Source: Aegilops tauschii subsp. strangulata
Taxonomy: Eukaryota > Streptophyta > Magnoliopsida > Poales > Poaceae
DNA length: 64,000 nucleotides
NCBI RefSeq assembly: GCF_002575655.3
Contig: NC_053040.3
Span: 156,613,148-156,677,147, forward strand
Direction: 5' to 3'
A program made the translations under genes and the position numbers. Numbering within the stretch: the stretch's first letter is position 1; every line of letters begins with the position of its first letter. The notes beneath the pieces were generated by a model that saw nothing but the letters and a program-made list of their open reading frames with translations, was not told the origin of the DNA and made no database searches. This document shows positions 1 to 9,931 of the stretch, piece after piece.

Positions 1-122
1 CCATCCGGGAGGGGGAAATTGTCACCATCGTCATCACCATCGATCCTCTCATCCGGGAGTGGGTTCGACACTCTTACTTATCGAAAGGACTACGATAGAT
101 CCCCTATACTTGTGGGTCATCA
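1..122 (-). repeat. Truncated Athila-type LTR end with internal deletion
   Basis: The reverse complement of 60-122 opens TGATGACCCACAAGTATAGG and continues as the start of the solo LTR at 2205, so this is the same or a sister LTR family in the opposite orientation. Bases 1 to about 60 match, in reverse complement, the middle of that LTR (around 3175-3240). The part that should lie between them, roughly 850 bp, is missing, and the join sits in the short run gtggg/ttcgac. The other end of the LTR lies outside the window. A remnant of a retroelement entering from the left is the simplest reading. Confidence 0.75.
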
Positions 123-138
123 GCGCCCACCGTGGGGC
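123..138 (+). promoter_or_regulatory. Primer-binding-site-like motif next to LTR end
   Basis: The motif gcgcccaccgtggggc follows directly after the LTR terminus tcatca at 117-122. Retrotransposons carry the tRNA primer-binding site (PBS) here, and a GCGCCCACC-type PBS is, from memory, common in grass Gypsy elements. It differs from the tRNA-Asp-type PBS of element H near 56940. I infer that 1-122 is a 5' LTR with its internal domain to the right. No tRNA comparison could be run. Confidence 0.45.
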
Positions 139-2050
139 ATGGCGTCTATCGAGCCATGATGCAAATGGTTTTATTTCTTCGATCTTCGTCCGTCGATCAA
201 CAATCATCAATGGAGGGTTTGATCCAGGATGTTCCGGACATCACTCCATCCACAGGAGAGACATGACACTCTTCGTACAGAGGGACCAGGAAGTCCCATT
301 CTATACTATCTTGTTCTTTACAATCGATATTTAATCTAACAATGGTTGTTTTTTCTTCTGTATGTACATGCACGAGCGCGAGTAACAGCTGCAGCGTAGC
401 CGCACCACCTACCACCGTTTTGACGAGCGCCATGGAGGCCGAGCTCTTGACATGGCCAGTCCGTTGTTGTCCGTCTTCTTCGTCGTCGACCACCGACGCC
501 TCCACCAAGTCAACCGCCGCCCGTCCGGCTTCGCTGACCTCTGGCGCATCCATCCGCACCGGAACCACACCTCCCGCCGGTGTCGCAGGCGCGCCGCACT
601 CCTCCCTCGTCAGCTTCTCTAGCGTCGTCGCTGTGGCGCGCGCGGGGATTCGCCCTTCGCTCCTCCGGGTGTGGCAGTTCTTCCCTCCATCGCTGGCTAC
701 TGGCCATGGTTTTCCTTTCTCCTTTAACCATGCAAGGTGAGTGGGCCATCTCCCCCTTGATTACCTGCATGCAGGTTAATGCAGAGTACAGGCAACGGAA
801 GGGCGTGGTGATCTCCAACGTCAAATTAATTGGCTGCCTCATTAAGCGGCCAATTGATGGATTACTAACGCCACTTATCTGATTGCTAGGCCACGGACCC
901 TAGTTAATTCATGCATGCATGCATGTATGACTGACCATCAGGCCTTGAACTTCCTAGCCATGCTTGCTAGTAACTTGCAGGGTCACCCGATGGATCTTCC
1001 ACTCAGACAGCTGCGAACCCGATTCGTCCAGAGTTCACAAAGATGAATCCACTCGGATGCAGACTCAAGTTCACTAGGCCATGGACCCTTGCTCACTCAG
1101 CCACCTACGCGTCGTCGCTTAGCTGGACGCGTCTTCATCGCTCGGCTGCCCGTGCACTGTTGCTCAGCTGGACGCGTCTTCATCACTCAGCGGCCCGCGC
1201 ATCGCCACTCTACGGTGTCCCTCGTCAACCACGCGGCGATGACCGCGGCGGTGGATGCACGGACTGGACGCGGCACCAATGCCGAGGCTGCCCACATCTT
1301 CGATCACAACATGACGGGAGCCACCGGGTCTCCGCCCATGTGCAGCCTCGCAGGAGAACGTCGTCCCCCACTCGGATTCGTCGCAGCCGCCTCACCTCGT
1401 GATGGATCCGCGCCAAAAACAACCGCCGCCATGACTGAGCAGGGAGCTCTGCGCCCTGCCTTCCACTTTCCTTCTAATCTTAATTCCTTCCCATTTATGT
1501 CCTGCATGCAAGAGATAAATGGCCGTGGGAAACGTCCATTACATGCACGAATGGCTTTGACTCTCACTTAATTAGCGTTAAACCACTTGCATGCAGATTA
1601 ATTCGGTACTAGACGTGGACAACTTCTCCCACGCGCTTTGGATCCGGTCTGCCTGCAAGCGATCAAGCCGCCCCGTGCTCGTGGGCACATCCATGCCGAA
1701 CCTCACCGAGGCCTCCAAGCCCAGCACTCCGCATTGGCCTGCCCAGCCAGCTCCACACCGACCGGATCGCAGCACAATTGTGGTTCCCTCGGACCAGCGA
1801 GTGCACTCGGATGAGGAGTCCAGTCGGACTACGCTCACTTGACTGTGAAGCCCCTGGGTTCACTCTGCTGGTTCGCCTGGTACTACTTGGCCGGCTAACA
1901 TCCAGAACATCATCGACAACAACAACGGCAGTTACGGCAACCGGCCCGCATCACCTTTGTTCCAACGAACGATTCGGCTCCCAAACGGTGAAGCACCGTA
2001 ATCAACTGCTCGACAAGCCATCATCACTCGGTCGTCCGCGCATCGTTATT
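139..2050. other. Unassigned internal or degraded transposon DNA
   Basis: No gene or named element is recognised in this 1.9 kb. It is GC-rich in the middle (about 430-700 and 1090-1400). It contains runs of catgcatgcatg near 912-924 and several tgcatgca motifs (near 766, 1504 and 1589). The ORFs here are short, overlap on both strands and show no family motif. It follows an LTR end and a PBS-like site, so it may be the internal part of a non-autonomous retroelement. Around 1108-1215 it contains diverged copies of the minisatellite unit found further right, which suggests that array arose within this element. Confidence 0.4.
1108..1215. repeat. Diverged minisatellite units (about 45 bp)
   Basis: The stretch reads ctggacgcgtcttcatcgctcgg and then, about 45 bases later, ctggacgcgtcttcatcactcag, followed by cggcccgcgcatcgccactc. 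These are recognisably the same unit type as the array at 2051-2199 and 3734-4258 (catcactcgg + ccgccccgcgcgtcgccactc). Only two to three degenerate units are visible. Confidence 0.6.
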
Positions 2051-2199
2051 CCGTGACACGTATCTTCATCACTTGGCCGCCCCGTGCGTCACCACGCCGC
2101 AGGAGGCGTCTACATCACTCGGACGCCCCGCGCGTCGCCACTCCGCGGGACGCGTCTACTTCACTCGGACGCCCCGCGCATCGTCATTCCGCGGCATGC
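2051..2199. repeat. GC-rich minisatellite, left block
   Basis: Three units of about 46 bp of the form cttcatcacttggccgcccc ... gccacgccgc. The block is almost the same as 3729-3873 on the far side of the solo LTR, so these are two consecutive higher-order units of about 145 bp that were separated by the LTR insertion. The array is probably part of a transposable element rather than a chromosomal satellite, since only a few units are present. Confidence 0.75.
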
Positions 2200-2204
2200 A
2201 TCTT

Positions 2205-3728
2205 TGATGACCCACAAGTATAGGGGATCTATCATAGTCCTTTCGATAAGTAAGAGTGTCGAACCCAACGAGGAGCAGAAGGAAATGATAAGCGGTTTTC
2301 AGCAAGGTATTCTCGACAAGCACTGAAATTATAGGTAACAAATAGTTTTGTGGTAAGATAATTTATAACGAGCAACAACTAACAAAAGTAAATAAAGTGC
2401 AGCAAGGTGGCCCAATCCTTTTTGTAGCAAAGGACAAGCCTGGACAAACTCTTATATAGAGAAAAGCGCTCCCGAGGACACATGGGAATTCTCGTCAAGC
2501 TAGTTTTCATCACGTTCATATGATTCGCGTTCGGTACTTTGATAATTTGATATGTGGGTGGACCGGTGCTTGGGTGTTGTCCTTACTTGGACAAGCATCC
2601 CACTTATGATTAACCCCTATTGCAAGCATCTGCAACTACAAAAGAAGTATTAAGGTAAACCTAACCATAGCATGAAACATATGGATCCAAATCAGCCCCT
2701 TACGAAGCGACTCATAAACTAGGGTTTAACCTTCTGTCACTCTAGCAACCCATCATCTACTTATTACTTCCCAATGCCTTCCTCTAGGCCCAAATAATGG
2801 TGAAGTGTCATGTAGTCGACGTTCACATAACACCACTAGAGGAGAGACAACATACATCTCATCAAAATATCGAACGAATACCAAATTCACATGACTACTA
2901 ATAGCAAGACTTCTCTCATGTCCTCAGGAACAAACGTAACTACTCACAAAGCATATTCATGTTCATAATCAGAGGGGTATTAATATGCATAAAGGATCTG
3001 AACATATGATCTTCCACCAAATAAACCAACCAGCATCAACTACAAGGAGTAATCAACACTACTAGCAACCTACAGGTACCAATCCCAGACTTAGAGACAA
3101 GAATTGGATACAAGAGATGAACTAGGGTTTGAGAGGAGATGGTGCTGGTGAAGATGTTGATGGAGATTGGCCCTCTCCCAATGAGAGGAGCATTGGTGAT
3201 GACGATGGCGATGATTTCCCCCTCCCGGAGGGAAGTGTCCCCGGCCGAACAGCTCTGCCGGAGCCCTAGATTGGTTCCGCCAAGGTTCCGCCTCGTGGTG
3301 GCGGAGTCTTGTCTCGAAAGCTTGCTTCTGATTTTTCTTCGGACGAAAGACTTCATATAGCAAAAGATGGGCACCGGAGGGCCAACAGGGGGCCCATGAG
3401 GCAGGGGGCGCGCCTAGGGGGGTAGGGCGCGCCCCCCACCCTCGTGGCCAGGGTGTGGGCCCCCCTCTGGTATTTCTTCCGCTTAGTATTTTTTATTATT
3501 TCCAAAAACAACTTTCGTGGAGTTTCAGGACTTTTGGAGTTGTGCAGAATAGGTCTCTTATATTTGCTCCTTTTCCAGCCCAGAATTCCTGCTGCCGGCA
3601 TTCTCCCTCCTTATGTAAACCTTGTAAAATAAGAGAGAATAGGCATAAGTATTGTGACATAATGTGTAATAACAGCCCATAATGCAATAAATATCGATAT
3701 AAAAGCATGATGCCAAATGGACGTATCA
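2205..3728 (+). mobile_element. Solo LTR, Athila-type, 1524 bp
   Basis: It begins TGATGACCCACAAG and ends GACGTATCA, and is flanked by a perfect 5-bp target-site duplication, atctt at 2200-2204 and 3729-3733. No internal domain or second LTR is present, so it is a solo LTR left by LTR-LTR recombination. Its first 60 bases closely resemble the LTR of element H at 4259 but the middle differs, so it is a related family rather than the same one. Given as plus in LTR-sequence orientation. If the family is transcribed like H (whose PBS and PPT indicate minus), the biological strand is minus. It contains no credible coding region. Confidence 0.85.
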
Positions 3729-3733
3729 ATCTT

Positions 3734-4258
3734 CATCACTTGGCCGCCCCGTGGGTCGCCACGCCGCGGGAGGCGTCTACATCACTCGGAAGCCCCGCGC
3801 GTCGCCACTCCGCGGGATGCGTCTACTTCACCCGGACGCCCCGCGCATCGTCATTCCGTGGGACGGTCTACTTCACTCGGCCGCCCCGCGCGTCGGCACT
3901 CGGTTGGTCACCTCATAACCACTCGGCCGCCCCGCGCGTCGCCTTCGTTTGGTCACCTCATAACCACTCGGCCGCCCCGCGCATCACCACTCGGTTGGTC
4001 ACCTCATAACCACTCGGGCGCCCTGCGCGTCGCCATCGGTTGGTCACCTCATAACCACTCGGGCGCCCCGCGCGTCGCCACTCGGTTGGTCACCTCATCA
4101 CCACTCGGCTGCCCCGCACGTCGCCATTCGGTTGGTCACCTCATAACCACTCGGCCGCCCCGCGCGTCGCCATCGGTTGGTCACCTCATAACCACTCGGC
4201 CGCCCCACGCGTCGCCACTCGGTTGGTCACCTCATAACCACTCGGCCGCCCCGCGCGT
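3734..4258. repeat. GC-rich minisatellite, about 46-bp unit, right block
   Basis: The first 150 bp repeat the left block. From about 3890 to 4258 there are eight consecutive units of about 46 bp, each holding ggttggtcacctcataacc followed by actcggccgccccgcgcgtcgcc, with a few substitutions and one-base length changes per unit. The unit is not a multiple of three and its GC-rich half lacks stop codons, so long ORFs through it are an artefact. The array ends exactly where element H begins. Confidence 0.9.
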
Positions 4259-7200
4259 TGATAACCCACAAGTATAGGGGATCAATTGTAGCCTCTTTCG
4301 ATAAGTAAGAGTGTCAAACCCAACGAGGAGCTAAAGGTAGAACAAATATTCCCTCAAGTTCTATCAACCACCGATACAACTCTACGCACACTTGACGTTC
4401 GATTTACGGGAAACAAGTATGAAACTAGAAGTACTTTGTAGGTGTTTTTGGATAGGTTTGCAAGATAATAAAGAGCGCGTAAATAAAAACTAGGGGCTGT
4501 TTAGATGAAGACACAACTAAATTAGTTTTAGTAAAGAGCTTTTTGTCACAAGAAAGTTATTTGTCCCTAGGCAAGCGATAACTAGACCGGTAATCATTAT
4601 TGCAATTTTATTTGAGGGAGAGGCATAAGCTAACATACTTTCTCTACTTGGAAAATATGCACTTATGATTGGAACTCTAGCAAGCATCCGCAACTACTAA
4701 AGATCATTAAGGTAAAACCCAACCATAGCATTAAAGTATGAAGTCCTCTTTATCCCTGTAACGCCCCGAGACCGACGCCTCAGAAGACTTCCATATTTTT
4801 CGTGTTCGCCGTGTGTTTTATTTTTGTTGGTTGCATTTCATCATGTCATCATGAGCATTGCATCGCATGTTTTCAAAAAAACTTGCACCCGTTGATAGTT
4901 GCCGTTTCTTCCTCGTCTCTGTTGACCTTTCTCAAGACCGACTGTTCTTTTGTTGTCCGGCCATTTGAACCTCTCTGCACAGTGCATCGACCCCTCGCCC
5001 GTGTCCGAAAACTTCCCCGAACCCGAACCGGACTATCGTTACCGTTGGGTCCGGATCATCCCCTAACATCTACAAAACATCTCCGTTTTCTTATTTGGGC
5101 TTCCCTAGCCTATTTTTCTCGACCGCTCAATTTTAATCGGAGGGACCGAATTAGCACATACCCAAAAATACTACTGCTATATATATAGGTCCAACCCTAG
5201 ATCCTAGGTGCCTTGTCCCATCGATCCCACCGCGCCGCCGCCACTCCCTCCAGCCTCCTCTTCCTCGGGATCTCCCCCGCTCCAGATCAGCAGCCACCAC
5301 CTTCCCCTCCTCGAAGTTGCGACCGAACCAACCAGGAGCAGCGCTCGATCCCCCTCCTGCTCTGCCTAGCGCACACGATCCAAGGAGAGGAAATTCTCCT
5401 CGCACTCCCGAAGGGGAGTTTCTTCTGGAGCCCTCCTGTACGCTCCCTCTGCTCGGCCCCGTCGTCGTTCCTCCGCCACCGACAAGCTCCGGTGAGCAGC
5501 GGGCCACCCACGCCTCCTTCCCTGCCCTCTACCTCTTTCTGCACCTGATGCTCCTAACCCCGTCGCCTCTCTGTCCAGAAGCGCCGACATCCGCAGCCGC
5601 AGTCCTCGCGTCTCCATCCAGCAGCCATCGTCCCCGCATTGCTCAGTTCGTCGCCCGCAACGGCGCAGCCGCCCCGCTCCCCTTCTCCACCGGAGCTCCC
5701 TCCGCCGTCGAGCATCACCAGCAGATGAGACCCGCGCCGGTGCTGCCTCTTCTCGCTCGTCGGTCAAGGATCCGGTCATCCCCCCGCCTTCCCCGCCGTC
5801 CCTCGCCGACGCCAAGCCATGGCCGCGCCCCAAGCTTCTGCTGCAGCCGCCGCAAGAGACGCAGCGCCATCCCCGCCTCCTCTGACTTGCGCTCGTTCGC
5901 GTCGACGCCGGGAGGTTCCGGCCCTGCTTCAAGCGTCCTCTGCTGCTGCCTCCTCATTGTCGTCAGGACCTTCCCCGCGCCGCCGCTTCGTTGGAGAGAC
6001 CACGCCGAGGCCCTCCTCTTCTTCTGATCTGGCGCCGTCCCAGGAGCTTGCCGCCAGATCCGGGCCTCCCCCGCGTAGCCTCCCTGTCGCGTCGCCCGTC
6101 GCCGGAGACCAAAGCTCCTCCAGGCCGCCCCGCCAAGTCCATCGCCGCCTGAACCTCACTGCTTCGCCAAGTCCCCTGCCGCGGCCTCTGCTTCGTTTGC
6201 ATCGCGCGAGCGAGGGCAGCGCCCGCGTTGACCGCGCCGCCAGCATGCCTGGGCCACCGCGTCGCCCTTCACCAGCAAGCAGGCCCAGCGCCCCCCTTCC
6301 GGCCTTCTCCACCGACTGGGCCTTGGCCCTTGGTGAGCCGCCCAACCCCCCCCCCCCTGCACTGTTGGGCCAGTTGGATTCGGCCCGTGTAGGGTTTTTT
6401 TCCAGATCTGTGATTTTAGCAATTATCCCAGGAACGTCTGTTTTACAGAAAACCCCTTGAGTTCATGCATATAATAACAAATTAATCATGCATCAGATTT
6501 AAATAACCTATATATGAAAAGTGCTTAGAATTTCATCTAGTTTCATAATATGCCACTTTCATCCCATGTTAAAATGTTTAAAAATGCTGTTTGTTTAAAT
6601 TTGCTTAAATGCCATGTTAAAATGATTTATTTCATAACTAATTAACCGTAACTCGGATTTTAATAAACTTTATATGTAATTGGGGTAGAAAAATGCATAG
6701 TTTAACATGGTGCACTTCATTTTGCTGTTAACAACTTTAAAAATTGTGTTTAGGGCAGAACAGTACCAAATCTAAAATATGGACATGAGGATTTTCCGGA
6801 ATTGTTGTTTGTTGTTCCGGCCTCATTTAAACTTGCCTAAATAGTTGGTTTACTTATGCTTCACCTTTTTCCATGTTTAACAACATTTAATATTGTTGGG
6901 TACATAATCGAGAGAGAACTAAATAACTTAATGTGGTGTTTCGTCAATATGCAACTCGTTGCATATTGAGCTCCACTTAATTTGTAGTGTTGTTTGGTGC
7001 ATTTGCCATGCCATGAATCATTAAACCAGACATGCATCATACTTGATTGTGCATCATGCCATGTGTATGTGGTGGTTGTTTACTATGTTGTTTGTTTCTT
7101 TCCGGGGTTGCTTCTCTCGTTAGCTTCGGTTTCGTTCCGGAGTTGTGAGGGTTCGTTCGACTACATCCGTTTTTCTTCTTCATGGACTCGTTCTTCTTCC

Positions 7201-9840
7201 TAGCGGGATCTCAGGCAAGATGATCATACCCTCGAAATCACTTCTATCTTTGCTTGCTAGTTGTTCGCTCTATTGCTATGCCGCGCTACCTACCACTTGC
7301 TATATCATGCCTCCCATATTGCCATGTCAAGCCTCTAACCCACCTTTCCTAGCAAACTGTTGTTTGGCTATGTTACCGCTTTTGCTCAGCCCCTCTTATA
7401 GCGTTGCTAGTTGCAGGTGAAGATGAAGTTTGTTCCATGTTGGAACATGGATATGTTGGGATATCACAATATCTCTTATCTTAATTAGTGCATCTATATA
7501 CTTGGTAAAGGGTGGAAGGCTCGGCCTTATGCCTGGTGTTTTGTTCCACTCTTGCCGCCCTAGTTTCCGTCATACCGGTGTTATGTTCCTTGATTTTGCG
7601 TTCCTTACGCGGTTGGGTGATTTATGGGACCCCCTTGACAGTTCGCTTTGAATGAAACTCCTCCAGCAAGGCCCAACCTTGGTTTTACCATTTGCCTACC
7701 TAAGCCTTTTTCCCTTGGGTTCTGCAGACTCAAGGGTCATCTTTATTTACCCCCCCGGGCCAGTGCTCCTTCGAGTGCTGGTCCAAACCGAGCGATGTCC
7801 GACGCCCCTGGGCAACCAGGGTCTATGCCAACCCGACGTCTGGCTCATCCGGTGTGCCCTGAGAACGAGATATGTGCAGCTCCTATCGGGATTTGTCGGC
7901 ACATCCGGGCGGCTTTGCTGGTCTTGTTTTACCATTGTCGAAATGTCTTGTAACCGGGATTCCGAGACTGATCGGGTCTTCCCGGGAGAAGGAATATCCT
8001 TCGTTGACCGTGAGAGCTTATAATGGGCTAAGTTGGGACACCCCTGCAGGGTATAAACTTTCGAGAGCCGTGCCCGCGGTTATGTGGCAGATGGGAATTT
8101 GTTAATATCCGGTTGTAGCGAACTTGGCACTTGACTTAATTAAAACGCATCAACCGCGTGTGTAGCCGTGATGGTCCCTTTTCGGCGGAGTCCGGGAAGA
8201 GAACACGGATTTTGGGTTATGTTTGACGTAAGTAGGAGTTCAGGATCACTTTTTCATCATTACTAGTTGACGACCGTTCCGTTGTTCCTCTTCTCGCTCT
8301 TATTTGCGTATGTTAGCCACCATATATGCTTAGTCGCTGCTGCAACCTCACCACCTTACCCTTTCCTACCCTTAAGCTTAAATAGTCTTGATCTCGCGGG
8401 TGTGAGATTGCTGAGTCCTCGTGACTCACAGATACTTCCAAAACAGTTGCAGGTGTCGATGATACCAGTGCAGGTGACGCAACCGAGCTCAAGTGGGAGC
8501 TCAATGAAGCTCTTGTTCGTTGTGTTGTTTCGTTTCCTATTGATCAGTAGTGGTGCCCAGTTGGGACGATCAGGGATCTAGCAGTTGGGTTATCTTCTTT
8601 TCTTCTGGCTTTGACCGTAGTCGGTCTATGTGTGTACTCTGATTGATGTATGATTTATTTATGTATTGTGTGAAGTGGCGATTGTAAGCCAACTCTTTAT
8701 CCCATTCTTGTTCATTACATGGGATTGTGTGAAGATGACCCTTCTTGCGACAAAACCACAATGCGGTTATGCCTCTAAGTCGTGCCTCGACACGTGGGAG
8801 ATATAGCCGCATCATGGGCGTTACAATCCCATACACAAACAACCTACTTACTCGGGTCTGTGCTTCTGTCACTCACGCCACCCACCATAAGCAAATCATG
8901 AACCTATTGCAAACCCTATAGCGGGAATCCCTCACGCTTGCACGACACGGAGAGCACCATAGGACAACACCAATAATAAAACATGCAACTCAAACCAATC
9001 TTGATCATCAAATAACCCATAGGACAAAACCGATCTACTCAAACATCATAGGATAGCCATACATCATTGGGAAATAATATATAGCGTTGAGCACCATGTT
9101 TAAGTAGAGATTACAATGGGTAAGAGAGAGGTTACACCACTGCATAGAGGGGGGAAGAGTTGGTGATGATGGCGGTGAAGTTGTTGGTGAAGATTGCGGT
9201 GATGATGATGGCTCCGGCGATGTTCCGGCGCCACCGGAAGAGAGGGGGAGAGGGCCCCCCTTCTTCTTCTTCTTCTTCCTTGACCTCCTCCCTAGATGGG
9301 AGAAGGGTTTCCCCTCTGGTCCTTGGTCTCCATGGCATGGGAGGGGCGAAAGCCCCTCCGAGATTGGATCTGTCTCTCTGTCTCTCTCTGTTTCTGCGTT
9401 CTCCTCTGCTGCCCTTTCACCGTTTAGTATATATATGGAGATCCGTAACTCCGATTGGACTGAAATCTTTGCCGTGATTTTTTCCTTAAAATTAGCTTTC
9501 TTGCAGCCGAAGAAGGGCATCAACCGCCTTACGGGGGGCCCACGAGGGTCAGGGGCGCGCCCCCTGCCTCGTGCCTCCCTCGGCCACCGTCTCGCATGGA
9601 TTTTCCTTCCCATATTCTCCGTTCCAAAAATAATCTCCGTCCTTTTTTATCCCGTTTGGACTCCGTTTGATATGGATATTCTGCGAAACAAGAACATGCA
9701 ACAAACAGGAACTGTCACTGGGCACTGGATCAATATGTTAGTCCCCAAAAATAGTATAAAAAGTTGCCAAAAATATATGAAAGTTGTAGAATATTGGAAT
9801 GGAACAATCAAAAATTATATATACGACGGAGACGTATCAG
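4259..9840 (-). repeat. Element H, left (3') LTR, split by a solo LARD LTR
   Basis: Runs from TGATAACCC at 4259 to GACGTATCA at 9840. It is interrupted at 4756/8831 by an inserted LTR, and the two halves rejoin exactly as in the right LTR (tttatccc | ata-caaacaacctactt). Without the insertion it is about 1508 bp. It includes a ttcttcttcttcttcttcc microsatellite (about 9260-9280) that is shorter in the right LTR. Confidence 0.85.
4757..8825 (+). mobile_element. Solo LARD-type LTR, 4069 bp
   Basis: It starts TGTAACGCCCCGAGACC and ends GGGCGTTACA, with TSD atccc at 4752-4756 and 8826-8830. It is homologous, in opposite orientation, to the long LTRs at 42559-46919 and 50520-54515: the last 250 bases match the reverse complement of 42559-42810, and the GC-rich block, the AT-rich 6450-7000 part and the 7430-8120 part also correspond. 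LARDs (large retrotransposon derivatives, such as Sukkula of barley) have LTRs of this size and a non-coding internal domain. Here the internal domain is gone, so this is a solo LTR. The long ORFs in 5200-6350 overlap on both strands and reflect high GC content. Confidence 0.85.
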
Positions 9841-9855
9841 CATCCCCAAGCTTAA
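9841..9855 (-). promoter_or_regulatory. Polypurine tract of element H
   Basis: The plus-strand gcatccccaagctta reads TAAGCTTGGGGATGC on the minus strand and abuts the left LTR end at 9840. This is where the second-strand primer of a minus-oriented element is expected. Near copies of the same motif occur inside the element at 41408-41422 and 41464-41478. Confidence 0.7.
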
Positions 9856-9931
9856 TTCCTGCTAGTCCTCGAGTAGGTAAATGATAAAAAAAGATAATTT
9901 TTGATGTGGAATGCTACCTAGCATAATTTTG

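Noticed and set aside
342..740. 132-codon ORF near the left end
   Set aside because: Ser/Thr/Ala-rich low-complexity translation with overlapping ORFs on the other strand; no motif.
3890..4258. Regular repeats considered as a CRISPR array
   Set aside because: Units are contiguous degenerate tandem repeats without unique spacers, in a plant retroelement context.
3717..4277. 186-codon ORF with repeated peptide
   Set aside because: It is the minisatellite read in a stop-free frame; the 46-bp unit changes frame from copy to copy.
5317..6027. 236-codon ORF in the solo LARD LTR
   Set aside because: Same GC-rich LTR block; protein does not correspond to that read from the other LTR copies and overlaps ORFs on the other strand.
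4757..8825. Matching ends TGTAACGCCC/GGGCGTTACA considered as terminal inverted repeats of a DNA transposon
   Set aside because: The same ends and body occur as true LTRs flanking an internal domain with PBS and polypurine tract at 42559-54515, and the TSD is 5 bp.
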